Origin: Bacteroidota bacterium
GTDB taxonomy: Bacteria > Bacteroidota > Bacteroidia > Chitinophagales > Saprospiraceae
NCBI GenBank assembly: GCA_003045895.1
Contig: PZPC01000026.1
Span: 423 to 64,422 of the forward strand
Direction of reading: 5' to 3'
Length of the DNA stretch: 64,000 bases
Numbering within the stretch: position 1 is the first letter of the stretch; each line of letters opens with the position of its first letter. Positions 1 to 7,912 of the stretch are shown one piece after another. The notes under the pieces were generated by a model, which was not told where the DNA came from, did no database searches, and worked only from the letters and a program-made list of their open reading frames with translations. Position numbers and translations under genes: made by a program.

Positions 1-782
1 GTCGAAAACCACAGGGTGATCGACTGCTCGGGCCAGTTCACCATCACCGGCAGGTCGGGCGGGGTGATGCCGGGCGGGATGATGCCGCGGTTGCGGAAGC
101 CGCGAAAAAAGCGCAGCTCCATGTACCACGGAAAGCCCCCCTGGTGGTGGTTCAGGTAGGCGTCGGTCTCCTGCAGGATGCGCGCCCACGAGAACCAGTT
201 GTCGGCATCGAACTCGTAAAACCAGAGCGCCAGGGCCAGAGCGGCCGCCTGGGTGCTGTTGTGGTAGGTGTCGATGTAGTTGGTGTGTAGTTGGGCCACC
301 ATATCTTCCCGTTGCGGGGCCGCCAGGGCGCGTTCGGTAGCCAGGGTGCTGACCCGGTCCGCTACCCAACGGCGAAAATGGGCTTCGTCGCTCACCAAAT
401 CGTTGAATTCCTGTTGCTCGGCAATGGTCGTCCGAAAATATTCCAGGGGCCAGTTTTCCCGGTAGATGACCCGGTTGTGGTACATCGACTGCTGAAAGGC
501 TTCGGCGGCGGGGGTACCAAAACTAAAAACGAGATCCCGCAGCGCCCCCTCTCCTATCCCGGCAATGGCGTCCAGCTGGCTAAATTCCGTGAAGCGCAGC
601 CGCGGCAGCTGGCTCCGTTCGCGCAGGATGCGGGCAGCCAGGGTCGGCCCCAGGGTGCGGCCCGCCCCGTCGGTAGGATCATCCTGGATGGTTCCGTCGA
701 GGATTTCCGCTACGCTACCCGCAGCATTGAAGAAGGCCAGAATGCGGTTGGCAACCCAGGGCAAAATCGTGGTATTGGACAT
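1..782 (-). CDS. Hypothetical protein with helix-hairpin-helix-like motif (3' end outside window)
   Basis: An open frame reads leftwards from ATG at 782 and runs off the window edge, giving about 260 residues without a stop. I do not recognise the family. Around residues 70-95 the sequence FSQLDAIAGIGEGALRDLV resembles a helix-hairpin-helix element, with a GIG turn, which often binds DNA non-specifically. The rest is mostly helical and rich in Trp, Phe and Arg (for example GGFPWYMELRFFRGF). There is no signal peptide or membrane segment. A fragment at 1194-1279 repeats the last visible bases and continues to LWFSTLYD followed by TAG, so the intact gene probably ends about 11 nt beyond the edge. 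The strong codon bias and absence of stops support a real gene. Its function is unknown. Confidence 0.7.
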   Translation of the reverse strand, partial: MSNTTILPWVANRILAFFNAAGSVAEILDGTIQDDPTDGAGRTLGPTLAARILRERSQLPRLRFTEFSQLDAIAGIGEGALRDLVFSFGTPAAEAFQQSMYHNRVIYRENWPLEYFRTTIAEQQEFNDLVSDEAHFRRWVADRVSTLATERALAAPQREDMVAQLHTNYIDTYHNSTQAAALALALWFYEFDADNWFSWARILQETDAYLNHHQGGFPWYMELRFFRGFRNRGIIPPGITPPDLPVMVNWPEQSITLWFS

Positions 783-912
783 GGTCAGCTGGCGTTGATA
801 AACGATTGGGGGGGTATCCAAAGGTAAGTTATTAGGGCGAAAAGGCGCGGTTTGCCCTCGATATAATCCCAGTAGAACAAGTCTATTGTTTACGGATTCA
901 AATTTTGGGGCC

Positions 913-974
913 GCGCCCTGCCTGGCCTGGCCTGCCCTGGCTTTCGCCCTGCCAAGCCTGGCCAGGCAGGGCGC
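913..974. repeat. REP-like GC-rich inverted repeat
   Basis: A perfect 15-bp inverted repeat, GCGCCCTGCCTGGCC at 913-927 and its complement at 960-974, encloses a C/G-rich loop made of further CCTGGCC/CCTGCC units. It lies in the non-coding stretch 783-1193 between gene remnants. It could be a REP-like palindrome or a recombination hotspot. There is no T-run, so an intrinsic terminator is unlikely. Confidence 0.6.
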
Positions 975-1078
975 CGGGTCGTCCGTTCCGCACAGCTCCA
1001 CTCCCACCCCTCGTCCGGCGGTAGCGGCACACCGTTGTCCTGCCGGATCGCTGGGCTGGTCGCCGGGCCGAAAAATGG

Positions 1079-1102
1079 CTACCGGCCAAAAAACAAGCTG
1101 AT
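1079..1102 (-). pseudogene. 3' tail remnant of a copy of the 1315-1935 gene
   Basis: On the minus strand these bases read ISLFFGR then TAG. This matches the end of the intact neighbour at 1315-1935 (ISLFFGR then TAA), with about 23 identical bases. Upstream of this the similarity stops abruptly. I infer that a second copy of the gene was deleted except for its last codons. Confidence 0.55.
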
Positions 1103-1120
1103 ATAATCCCCCATCCCGCT

Positions 1121-1143
1121 ATTCGTAGACTTTGTCTACGAAT
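1121..1143. repeat. Short perfect hairpin, 10-bp stem
   Basis: ATTCGTAGAC, a TTT loop, then GTCTACGAAT form a perfect hairpin between the two gene-tail remnants. No U-tract follows on either strand, so its role as a terminator is uncertain. Confidence 0.5.
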
Positions 1144-1193
1144 GAATATCAACAGCAGTCTGTGACTGCGGTGCCAACGGGTCAGACGCTCCC

Positions 1194-1279
1194 CTAATCA
1201 TACAAAGTCGAAAACCACAGGGTGATCGACTGCTCGGGCCAGTTCACCATCACCGGCAGGTCGGGCGGCGTAATGCCGG
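1194..1279 (-). pseudogene. 3' tail remnant of a copy of the 1-782 gene
   Basis: Bases 1207-1279 match window positions 1-73 with only two mismatches; the first 62 bases are identical. On the minus strand they encode ITPPDLPVMVNWPEQS... followed by FSTLYD and TAG at 1196-1194. Homology ends abruptly at 1279, where unrelated sequence begins. This is the final two dozen or so codons of a paralogue of the gene at the left edge, left behind after a tandem duplication and deletion. Confidence 0.7.
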
Positions 1280-1314
1280 ATTGAATTCATTCTTTACGCG
1301 AAAGTAAAATTCCC

Positions 1315-1935
1315 TTACCGGCCAAAAAACAAGCTGATAGACTGTGCTACCGAGGAGGCCGAACTGGCACTTTGGAGATAGAAATTGGCACAGTAAACCT
1401 CGGCAGGCTGCTGCGGACAATCTTGCGGAGAAGGATAATTTTTGGAAAAGTTCTTGATGCAGGCAACCTCACACATGTTGATGGCTTCGGCCGGGCCATC
1501 CAGGCACTTGGTTTTGAAGCCATTGAAGTACTTCACCTGCAGAATTGCTGAATCCGATGAGCGAAAAGCGGCAGGGATTACAATCTCCCCGAAATCTACG
1601 TTCCCCTGGTGGGGCGCCAGTACTTTGGTGCTGTGAATGAGCGGATAGCCTTTTCTGTGGATCCAGATATTGATGTCCCTTCCACCGAACTCATTGATGG
1701 GGCGGTAGAAGAAACCATCCTGCAACAGCGTTTCTTTGATCTGGGACGCATCGGTCAGGCTGGGCTGCTCGTCGCTGGTGGAATAGATAACCACCGTGCC
1801 TGCCGGGTTTTCATTTTCGAACATAATGTTACCCGTGATGCCGAAAGTTTTAACCTCCCGGTTAAAACCGTACACGAATAACACACAAACAACCGAAAGC
1901 AAAAGAAATAGGGATAGGGTTTCCTTGGCGCTCAT
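1315..1935 (-). CDS. Membrane-anchored hypothetical protein with carboxypeptidase-regulatory-like domain
   Basis: About 206 residues if translation starts at the ATG at 1935; an in-frame upstream ATG at 2007 would add 24 residues. I prefer 1935 because it places the hydrophobic segment ETLSLFLLLSVVCVLFVYGF right after a short N-terminus, as expected for a signal anchor. Next comes a short beta-sandwich-like stretch (FGITGNIMFENENPAGTVV), similar to carboxypeptidase-regulatory-like domains of extracytoplasmic proteins. The C-terminal third contains six cysteines between about residues 140 and 185, suggesting disulfides or metal binding. The protein ends SLFFGR. The gene at 2166-2699 upstream has the same plan, so the two may be functionally linked. 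A tail fragment of a second copy lies at 1079-1102. Function unknown. Confidence 0.65.
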   Translation of the reverse strand: MSAKETLSLFLLLSVVCVLFVYGFNREVKTFGITGNIMFENENPAGTVVIYSTSDEQPSLTDASQIKETLLQDGFFYRPINEFGGRDINIWIHRKGYPLIHSTKVLAPHQGNVDFGEIVIPAAFRSSDSAILQVKYFNGFKTKCLDGPAEAINMCEVACIKNFSKNYPSPQDCPQQPAEVYCANFYLQSASSASSVAQSISLFFGR

Positions 1936-2165
1936 AGGTGTAATGGTATTGCTTATAGAATTGGAGGCTTTGGTCAATGTCAGGGTGCTAGCCGATGGCT
2001 GCCCCAATGTGCATGCAAAAACCAGGTGAGGGATTGTGTAGCGCCCCTACCCGTTCAGCTTTTCAAAGCTAAGGGATTTTGATTAAATAAGGAAATTTTT
2101 TAACCTTTAATTTACACCTAAGTCGCTCGTAATGAGCACTTATTTTGGGCAATCAGCCAGCTGGG

Positions 2166-2699
2166 TTAGATCGAATAAACGTTTTTCGCAATGGGCACCA
2201 CGTACCGAATGGGCGCTGCTACACCCGTTTTGTTGAACTCCACGGTTGCTGTTTCTTCGTGGAGGAGGTTGTTGTTCTGGTCGAAAAATCGCAATTTGAC
2301 CTGCTTCACCTTCAGCGGCAACCGGACTTGCATGGAAAAAGAACCATCGTTATTCGTTACCGCCGCAAAATCATCCACGCCTTTGATCGCTACGTTGATC
2401 TTGGCCAGCGGGGTTTCCTGCTGCCCTTCCAATTGAAAAAGTACGCCGCTAAAATTTACGGAATGGGTTGTTTCTGCTTCGGTCTTTATGACGTTCCACT
2501 TACGCAACAAGACATCTCCCCCAAAATTAAAGAAAACAAGCATGCCCACGACAGATACCACCATTCCTCCCAGTGCCACCAGGCCTATAATGACCTTCTT
2601 GCGCGTTTCTTCCTTTAAACCAGCAAGCAACCAATTGCTGGTGGTGGTTGGCTTCGGGCGCCGGGGGGCCCGACGCCAGCCCATATTCTTGGGTTCCAT
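2166..2699 (-). CDS. Single-pass membrane protein with periplasmic beta-sandwich-like domain, unknown function
   Basis: About 177 residues from ATG at 2699. An upstream ATG at 2798 would add a poorly structured extension. The N-terminus is cytoplasmic and very basic (MGWRRAPRRPKPTTT), followed by one membrane segment at about residues 36-58 (VIIGLVALGGMVVSVVGMLV). Beyond it is a domain of about 90 residues (FSGVLFQLEGQQETPLAKI, then TNNDGSFSMQVRLPLKV) with the sequence style of carboxypeptidase-regulatory-like or transthyretin-like sandwiches. The layout resembles the next gene downstream (1315-1935), and both are transcribed leftwards. No catalytic motif is visible and I cannot assign a role. 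Confidence 0.65.
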   Translation of the reverse strand: MEPKNMGWRRAPRRPKPTTTSNWLLAGLKEETRKKVIIGLVALGGMVVSVVGMLVFFNFGGDVLLRKWNVIKTEAETTHSVNFSGVLFQLEGQQETPLAKINVAIKGVDDFAAVTNNDGSFSMQVRLPLKVKQVKLRFFDQNNNLLHEETATVEFNKTGVAAPIRYVVPIAKNVYSI

Positions 2700-2870
2700 G
2701 GCTAGCAGCTTTAGGTGATCCTTCCTGGCACTTTTTGTTTTATGTACCGGGACAATACTTCTGGTTAGGAAGTTACAGAAAAAAAACGGGGCAAACAACT
2801 ATTGACAACGCATTTTAGCGAAAATTCGCTAAAAAACAAACGGGTCTTCCCCTTCCGCACTGCGGCGTTT

Positions 2871-4394
2871 TTAAAAGCTCCGGCTCAACAACCCGTACAT
2901 GGTTTTCACACCATCAAAATAATTGCCCAGGCGCAGGTTTTCGTTGGGGCTGTGCTGGTTGTTGTCACTGTTCACCAGCGGGATAACGACGGCCGGCACA
3001 TTCAGCGTCGTGATGAAGGGAGACGTAGGCAAGGTGCCCCCCATGGTCCGCAGGCGGATGGGATCTTCGCCAAAGAGGTCCTGGAAAGTAGTAAACACCC
3101 AGGTGCCCAGGGGGGAATCAAAATCGGTGCGGAAGGCTTTCGTGACACCGCGTTCATCGTTCACCTGACAGATCTTAGGATAAAGCACGCGCTCGCGGGA
3201 GGTAGGTGCGGCTTCGGTGATGTAGTAGCCCTGGTCTTCGATGTGCTGGCGGACGAGGTTGCGCAGGCGTTCCCCATCCGATTCCACCACGAGGCGCAGG
3301 TCCAGTTCAGCAACGGCGGTAGCCGGTACGATGGTGCGGGCCTCCTGCCCCACCCAGGCCGAGAGCATGCCCCGGATATTGAGGGATGGATACTGGATCG
3401 ACTCCTGGTAGGTAGCGCCTACCTGATCTGTTTCGCCGATCCCGAGTTTGACCATGAGTTCTTGTTCGTTGTCTGGCACCGCGGCCAGGATGGCTTTGGT
3501 CTTTTCGTCAAGCACCACCCCGTCGTAGTAGCCTGGAATGGTTACCCTTCCTTCCTCGTCCTTCATACTGGCCAGCAATTGGCACAAGCGGAGGGCCGGG
3601 TTGGGGGCATAGTTGCCGTAGTGGCCGCTGTGCAGCGGAAAGGTAGGGCCAAACACCTTGATCGTCATGCTGGTAATACCGCGGGCGCCGTAGGCGATGG
3701 TCGGCCGGTTGCTGGGGTGCTTGGGGCCATCGTAGATGAGCAGCATATCCGCCGCCAGGGCTTCCTGGTTGGCCAATACGCCGGCGGCCAGGTTGGGCGA
3801 GCCCTTTTCTTCTTCAAAATCGAGGATGACCTTCAGGTTGTAGGGTAGCGTTTTGCCCTCCTGGGCGAGGGTCTCCCAGGCGACCAGAAACATGATGAAG
3901 GGCGATTTGTCGTCGGAGGAGGAGCGGCCAAAAATCCGCCACTCGGGATCCAGCTTACCAGTCGCCAGGCGCTCCCAGTCGATGGTTACCCAGCCTTCCG
4001 CTTCTTGCTGTTCCTTCAAGACCGCCGCGTAGGGGTCTTCCTGGAACCAGAAACTGGGGTCAACGGGTTGGCCGTCGATGTGGAAGTAGAAGAGGACCGT
4101 CGGTTTTTCGGCATCTACCTTGGGGTAGGTGGCCAACAGCAGCGGCACGCTGGCGGTTTCCAGGCGCTGAACCTTAAAGCCGCTACCCGTCAGCAGCTCG
4201 TCACACCGGGTGTAGTTTTTCGCAATATCCTCGGGGTAATTGGCATCGTTGGGGATGGCCAGGAAAGCCTTGAGCTCATCGAGGGAGGCCAATGCCGGCG
4301 CGTAGGTGACGTGTTGCTCGTCGATGGCTTGCCCCCTCAGTAAGCAGGGCAGTAAAAGGCAGGCAAGGATGACGGTGTAGTGGCTGGTTTTCAT
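2871..4394 (-). CDS. M20-family metallopeptidase (dipeptidase-like), exported
   Basis: About 507 residues from ATG at 4394. This start puts a clean signal peptide first (MKTSHYTVILACLLLPCLL then RGQ). The M20 co-catalytic zinc pattern is present: VLFYFHIDGQP (first His and Asp), SSDDKSPF (bridging Asp), DFEEEKGSP (catalytic and ligand Glu pair), LLIYDGP (Asp) and the late His in NNQHSPNENL. A peptidase-dimerisation lid lies between, at roughly residues 230-390. Members of this subgroup cleave dipeptides or N-acyl amino acids. An extracytoplasmic role in peptide scavenging is likely, but the substrate cannot be predicted. It lies downstream of the thioesterase on the same strand. Confidence 0.85.
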   Translation of the reverse strand: MKTSHYTVILACLLLPCLLRGQAIDEQHVTYAPALASLDELKAFLAIPNDANYPEDIAKNYTRCDELLTGSGFKVQRLETASVPLLLATYPKVDAEKPTVLFYFHIDGQPVDPSFWFQEDPYAAVLKEQQEAEGWVTIDWERLATGKLDPEWRIFGRSSSDDKSPFIMFLVAWETLAQEGKTLPYNLKVILDFEEEKGSPNLAAGVLANQEALAADMLLIYDGPKHPSNRPTIAYGARGITSMTIKVFGPTFPLHSGHYGNYAPNPALRLCQLLASMKDEEGRVTIPGYYDGVVLDEKTKAILAAVPDNEQELMVKLGIGETDQVGATYQESIQYPSLNIRGMLSAWVGQEARTIVPATAVAELDLRLVVESDGERLRNLVRQHIEDQGYYITEAAPTSRERVLYPKICQVNDERGVTKAFRTDFDSPLGTWVFTTFQDLFGEDPIRLRTMGGTLPTSPFITTLNVPAVVIPLVNSDNNQHSPNENLRLGNYFDGVKTMYGLLSRSF

Positions 4395-4454
4395 ACGAAT
4401 GGTTGTGGATTGGTTAGCGAACCTGCGCAAGATAAGGAAAAGGTCAAAAAACCA

Positions 4455-4892
4455 TTACTTAGCTTTCCGGGCCTGCAGTTTTTCAATGGCTGCCAGCCAT
4501 TCTTCCGGCAGGGGCGCTTTGCGTTGCGCCGCGTAGTTGAAAGGAATGATCTCCTGTTTGGAGATGGCGGCCAGGCGTTGGTGCTGCTCCGAATAGATGT
4601 GGCACTCCATGACCAGGCGGTCGGCTTTTATGGCTAACACAGCTACCCCAATGAGCGCCACGTCGGGGTAGCGCATGGGAAAAATATACTTTCCATCCTG
4701 CCAACCGAGGATGGGCCCTACGCCCCCACCCTGGAAGGTGGTGTCCATGCCCATGGCTTCGAAGTAGGCGATCCGCCCCGATTCTGCCCAGCGCAGGTAG
4801 ATGAGGTTGTTGACGTGGTTTGCCGCGTCCATGTCGCCCCACTGCACTGGAATTTTGAGGTGGACGGGAAATTTGTCGAGCTCCTTTTGCAT
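4455..4892 (-). CDS. Acyl-CoA thioesterase, hotdog fold (4HBT/YbgC-like)
   Basis: About 145 residues from ATG at 4892. The open frame extends to 5042, but that part overlaps the sulfatase gene and lacks conservation. The 4HBT signature WGDMDAANHVNNLIYLRWAE lies near the N-terminus (about residues 16-35) and includes the Asp typical of YbgC/FadM-type thioesterases. A long central helix and beta strands follow (VALIGVAVLAIKADRLVMEC). It likely hydrolyses an acyl-CoA or acyl-ACP in the cytosol. It sits between the sulfatase and the M20 peptidase on the same strand, with a 52-bp gap after the sulfatase stop. Confidence 0.85.
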   Translation of the reverse strand: MQKELDKFPVHLKIPVQWGDMDAANHVNNLIYLRWAESGRIAYFEAMGMDTTFQGGGVGPILGWQDGKYIFPMRYPDVALIGVAVLAIKADRLVMECHIYSEQHQRLAAISKQEIIPFNYAAQRKAPLPEEWLAAIEKLQARKAK

Positions 4893-4944
4893 GTTGTCTT
4901 TATTTCTAACTTGTTTTCTAATTGGCCTAACGGCTACCTTGTTT

Positions 4945-6324
4945 TCAATTGGGTAAAGTAGCCTTCCATTTGTCAATTTTCCGACGAAGGTCCCGGACAA
5001 TCTCAGGATGCGCTTTGGCAATATTATTATTTTCTGTCGCATCTGATTTTAGGTTAAACAGTGTCACCACTCCTCCGAGGTTTTCATATAGTTTCCAATC
5101 TCCGTCCAGAATAGTAACTGAGGAGCCAGCAGACTGCGTTCTCCAAAACAGCGGTTGCGCTCTTTTTGTTATTTCACCCCGCCAGGAAGCTTGCATATCT
5201 TCTCCAGACAATTGAAACTCTTTGGTAGACAGCCCTATAACACCGCAAAGTGTGGGCATAAAGTCTGCCGCTGAAAATACGGTACTGGAATCCACTGTAC
5301 CCCATAGGAATTTAGCCGGCCACCGAATAATAAAGGGAATTCTTACCCCACCTTCCTGGAACGTATGCTTTCCTCCTTTAAAGTCTCCGGAAGTACCGAG
5401 CAGGGAAAATCGCTTTTTTTTCCGGTCTTCACTTTCCTGAAGATCCAACTCAATCGGGGCAGGGCCGTGGTCGCTGCTAAACACGATAATGGTGTTTTCG
5501 CTTAGGTTATTTTCTTCCAAATATTGAATAATTTCCCCAACATGATGGTCCAGGTCGTAAACTTCGGCCAGATACTGTTTCATCAGGCTATCTAAATTCA
5601 AACCAGCTTGTTGTATTGGACGAATCTTGTTGTCAACATACCACTGGCTAAAATCGTGCTCGTTCACCTTAATCGTATCAAAAAGTGTTTCAAATTTTGA
5701 TCCAATACCAATTGGAAAATGTATCGTGTGGCACCAAATATTGAGATAAAAAGGTTTCTCTTTTGACCGATCCATAAAATCAATAGCCGCCGCAAAAAGG
5801 GAATCATCTTTACCCTCTCCAGCTGCTGGCATTCGGAGTTGTTTGTTAATATATTCAATACCATAAGGTTGTGGTCCAAGCTGCTGCTTATTGCCCATGT
5901 GCCATTTACCAACGTGCCCCGTTTGGTAGCCATTTTGTCGAAGAATATCAGTCAGTGTGAGGTATTCATCAAAGCCGTTTATGGCTGAATTGCCAGGCAA
6001 GGTTGCCGGAAACCTACCCGTCATAAAGGCCGCTCGACTAGGTGCACAGGTAACGCCCAACGCATAGCAACGCTTCAACTGAAGACCAGTACGCGCCAGC
6101 TGGTCAATATTAGGGGTTTGTGCATAAGGATGTCCATAGCATGATAAATCACCATATCCCAAATCGTCAGCAAGAATAAAAATGATATTAGGTGGGTCAA
6201 TGAGCGTTACTTTTTGTGCTCCCTTTGCACAAGCTGAAAGGCAATTGCCACCAATAAACAACAACAAAACCTTGAGACAATAGATGATCTCTTTTTTTAT
6301 CCCGGACAAAAATGTTCGTTCCAT
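4945..6324 (-). CDS. S1-family sulfatase, predicted lipoprotein
   Basis: 459 residues. The N-terminus has a hydrophobic stretch ending LSAC, which fits a lipobox, so the enzyme is probably membrane-anchored in the envelope. The S1 sulfatase hallmarks are clear: NIIFILADDLGYGD (calcium ligands), CAPSRAAFMTGR (the C-x-P-S-R site whose Cys is converted to formylglycine), GKWHMG, and FSSDHGP (late metal ligands). It should hydrolyse a sulfate ester, perhaps on a marine polysaccharide. No formylglycine-generating enzyme or other sulfatase lies in the window. The gene is visibly richer in A and T than its neighbours, which suggests acquisition by transfer. The substrate cannot be told from sequence. 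Confidence 0.92.
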   Translation of the reverse strand: MERTFLSGIKKEIIYCLKVLLLFIGGNCLSACAKGAQKVTLIDPPNIIFILADDLGYGDLSCYGHPYAQTPNIDQLARTGLQLKRCYALGVTCAPSRAAFMTGRFPATLPGNSAINGFDEYLTLTDILRQNGYQTGHVGKWHMGNKQQLGPQPYGIEYINKQLRMPAAGEGKDDSLFAAAIDFMDRSKEKPFYLNIWCHTIHFPIGIGSKFETLFDTIKVNEHDFSQWYVDNKIRPIQQAGLNLDSLMKQYLAEVYDLDHHVGEIIQYLEENNLSENTIIVFSSDHGPAPIELDLQESEDRKKKRFSLLGTSGDFKGGKHTFQEGGVRIPFIIRWPAKFLWGTVDSSTVFSAADFMPTLCGVIGLSTKEFQLSGEDMQASWRGEITKRAQPLFWRTQSAGSSVTILDGDWKLYENLGGVVTLFNLKSDATENNNIAKAHPEIVRDLRRKIDKWKATLPN

Positions 6325-6487
6325 AAATCCAACGTCTAGGTATACTTATAGATCTAGATGCCTATTAAATCAAGTTTCCTTCTTTTGCTGCCAGGCAATT
6401 TTTTTTGACCAAGGCTAGTCTGAGTAAGTCCCCCCGCTACCTTTACCCGGTCTTCATTCCCCACTTCCCTTTTACACTTTTCCACGT

Positions 6488-7723
6488 CTACCCTTCTACC
6501 CTAGCCCGCTTCGCCTGCTCCGTCAGGCGCTTCAACACGAAAAGCATGACCAGCAGCACCGTCATCGGAATGAGCGTATAGGTAAAGGCGGAAGCAGCTC
6601 CCACTTCCCGAAACAGGATACCGATCAGGCGCGAGCCCAAGGTGCCCCCAATGGCCGAAAAGATGATAATCAGCCCCGACATGGGGCTGTGCAGTTTCTT
6701 GGGCAGGGCGCTCAGTACCGCCGAGTTGAGCAGTGGGTAGATAGGGGCAATAAACAGGCCCACGAGGGGAAAAGCGTATCCGATGAGCGGTATATCGGCC
6801 AGGGTTTCGACGGTGCCGATATTGGCCGTGACGGCCCGGGGCAGCACAAAAACCACCATGGCCATAGCGCCGAGGAGGCAGATGGTGAGCACCGTCACCC
6901 AGGATACGCGGCGCGTGAGGAAGCCAGCCGCAATACGGCCAATTCCCAGGGAAATAGCCAGGATGCTGGCCATCATAATAGCCAGGTTTTCCGGCAATTC
7001 CAGCACCCTGTCGTTGAAAGTCGGCAGCCAGGTCATGATACCCTGTTCGATCATCACGAAGAGGAATGCACTGATGACAAAAACGATGACCAGGAGGCGC
7101 GACATCAACTTGACCATTTCCAGGAAATCCTCTTTCAGGTTGCTGCCAGGAATTTCATTGCCTTCCTTGAAATCCGCGGACAGCAGGAAGAGAAACGACA
7201 CGATGGCCAGGCCCGAGAGCAACCAGTAGACATTGAGCCACGCATTGGGGTCGCCTTCGGTATTGAACGCCGGAAAAAGGAAGTAGGCCAGGGCAATACC
7301 GAACATAAAAACGCCTTCGATATTGCTCATGAGGCTGTTGTGTTCCCGTTCATTGTTGGTCACCAGGCCAATGACCGAATAGACCGACACCTTGATGAGG
7401 GCAAACGAGATGCCGACAGAAGCGAACAAAAGCTTGGCCGACCAGAACGAGTTGCCAAAATACATGGCTATGCAGGCAACCGCCACGATCCCCAGCCCGA
7501 TGAGCATGGCTTTCTTGTAGCCAATGCGGGGCAGAAAGGAGGCGACCAGGAAAGAGACAATGGCAATGGGCATATCCTTGAACAATTCCAGCGTGCTGGC
7601 GGCTACTTCGTCGACGCCGTAGACCTTCTGGGCCTTTAAAATTACGATCCCTACACTATTCAGCAGGATGGCGAACACGAAGTAGTTGATAAACAACGAT
7701 AGCTTGATGGCTTGGTCTTTCAT
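6488..7723 (-). CDS. MFS transporter, 12-TM
   Basis: 411 residues with about twelve hydrophobic segments and the typical MFS half-repeat arrangement. The loop after TM2 carries LPRIGYKKAMLIGLG, a divergent form of the MFS loop motif, and an equivalent loop (FLTRRVSW) lies in the second half. A cytoplasmic central loop is at about residues 185-205. The C-terminus is basic (KRLTEQAKRARVEG). It most resembles sugar or organic-acid symporters of the FucP-like type, but the substrate is not evident. It stands alone on the minus strand between the sulfatase and the NADH dehydrogenase. Confidence 0.85.
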   Translation of the reverse strand: MKDQAIKLSLFINYFVFAILLNSVGIVILKAQKVYGVDEVAASTLELFKDMPIAIVSFLVASFLPRIGYKKAMLIGLGIVAVACIAMYFGNSFWSAKLLFASVGISFALIKVSVYSVIGLVTNNEREHNSLMSNIEGVFMFGIALAYFLFPAFNTEGDPNAWLNVYWLLSGLAIVSFLFLLSADFKEGNEIPGSNLKEDFLEMVKLMSRLLVIVFVISAFLFVMIEQGIMTWLPTFNDRVLELPENLAIMMASILAISLGIGRIAAGFLTRRVSWVTVLTICLLGAMAMVVFVLPRAVTANIGTVETLADIPLIGYAFPLVGLFIAPIYPLLNSAVLSALPKKLHSPMSGLIIIFSAIGGTLGSRLIGILFREVGAASAFTYTLIPMTVLLVMLFVLKRLTEQAKRARVEG

Positions 7724-7912
7724 GATGTTGGGTGGCTTATTTTAGGACGATAGGAAGGTTTGCGGAATTGGGCAAGAAAAACTTTCGTGGGTCAAGATAG
7801 CATTTTATCTGTCCTGGATGGCAGCCTGGCCTATTCAGACCTGGAAATATTGAACTTTGAGGCCACAGCCCCCACCACCGTACAGGTCAGGTGATTAAGA
7901 TGTACGATTTGC

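Noticed and set aside
898-1152. Minus-strand ORF of 84 codons
   Set aside because: Runs through the REP-like palindrome and the tail remnant in another frame; not conserved-looking.
2802-3848. Plus-strand ORF of 348 codons
   Set aside because: Antisense shadow of the M20 peptidase.
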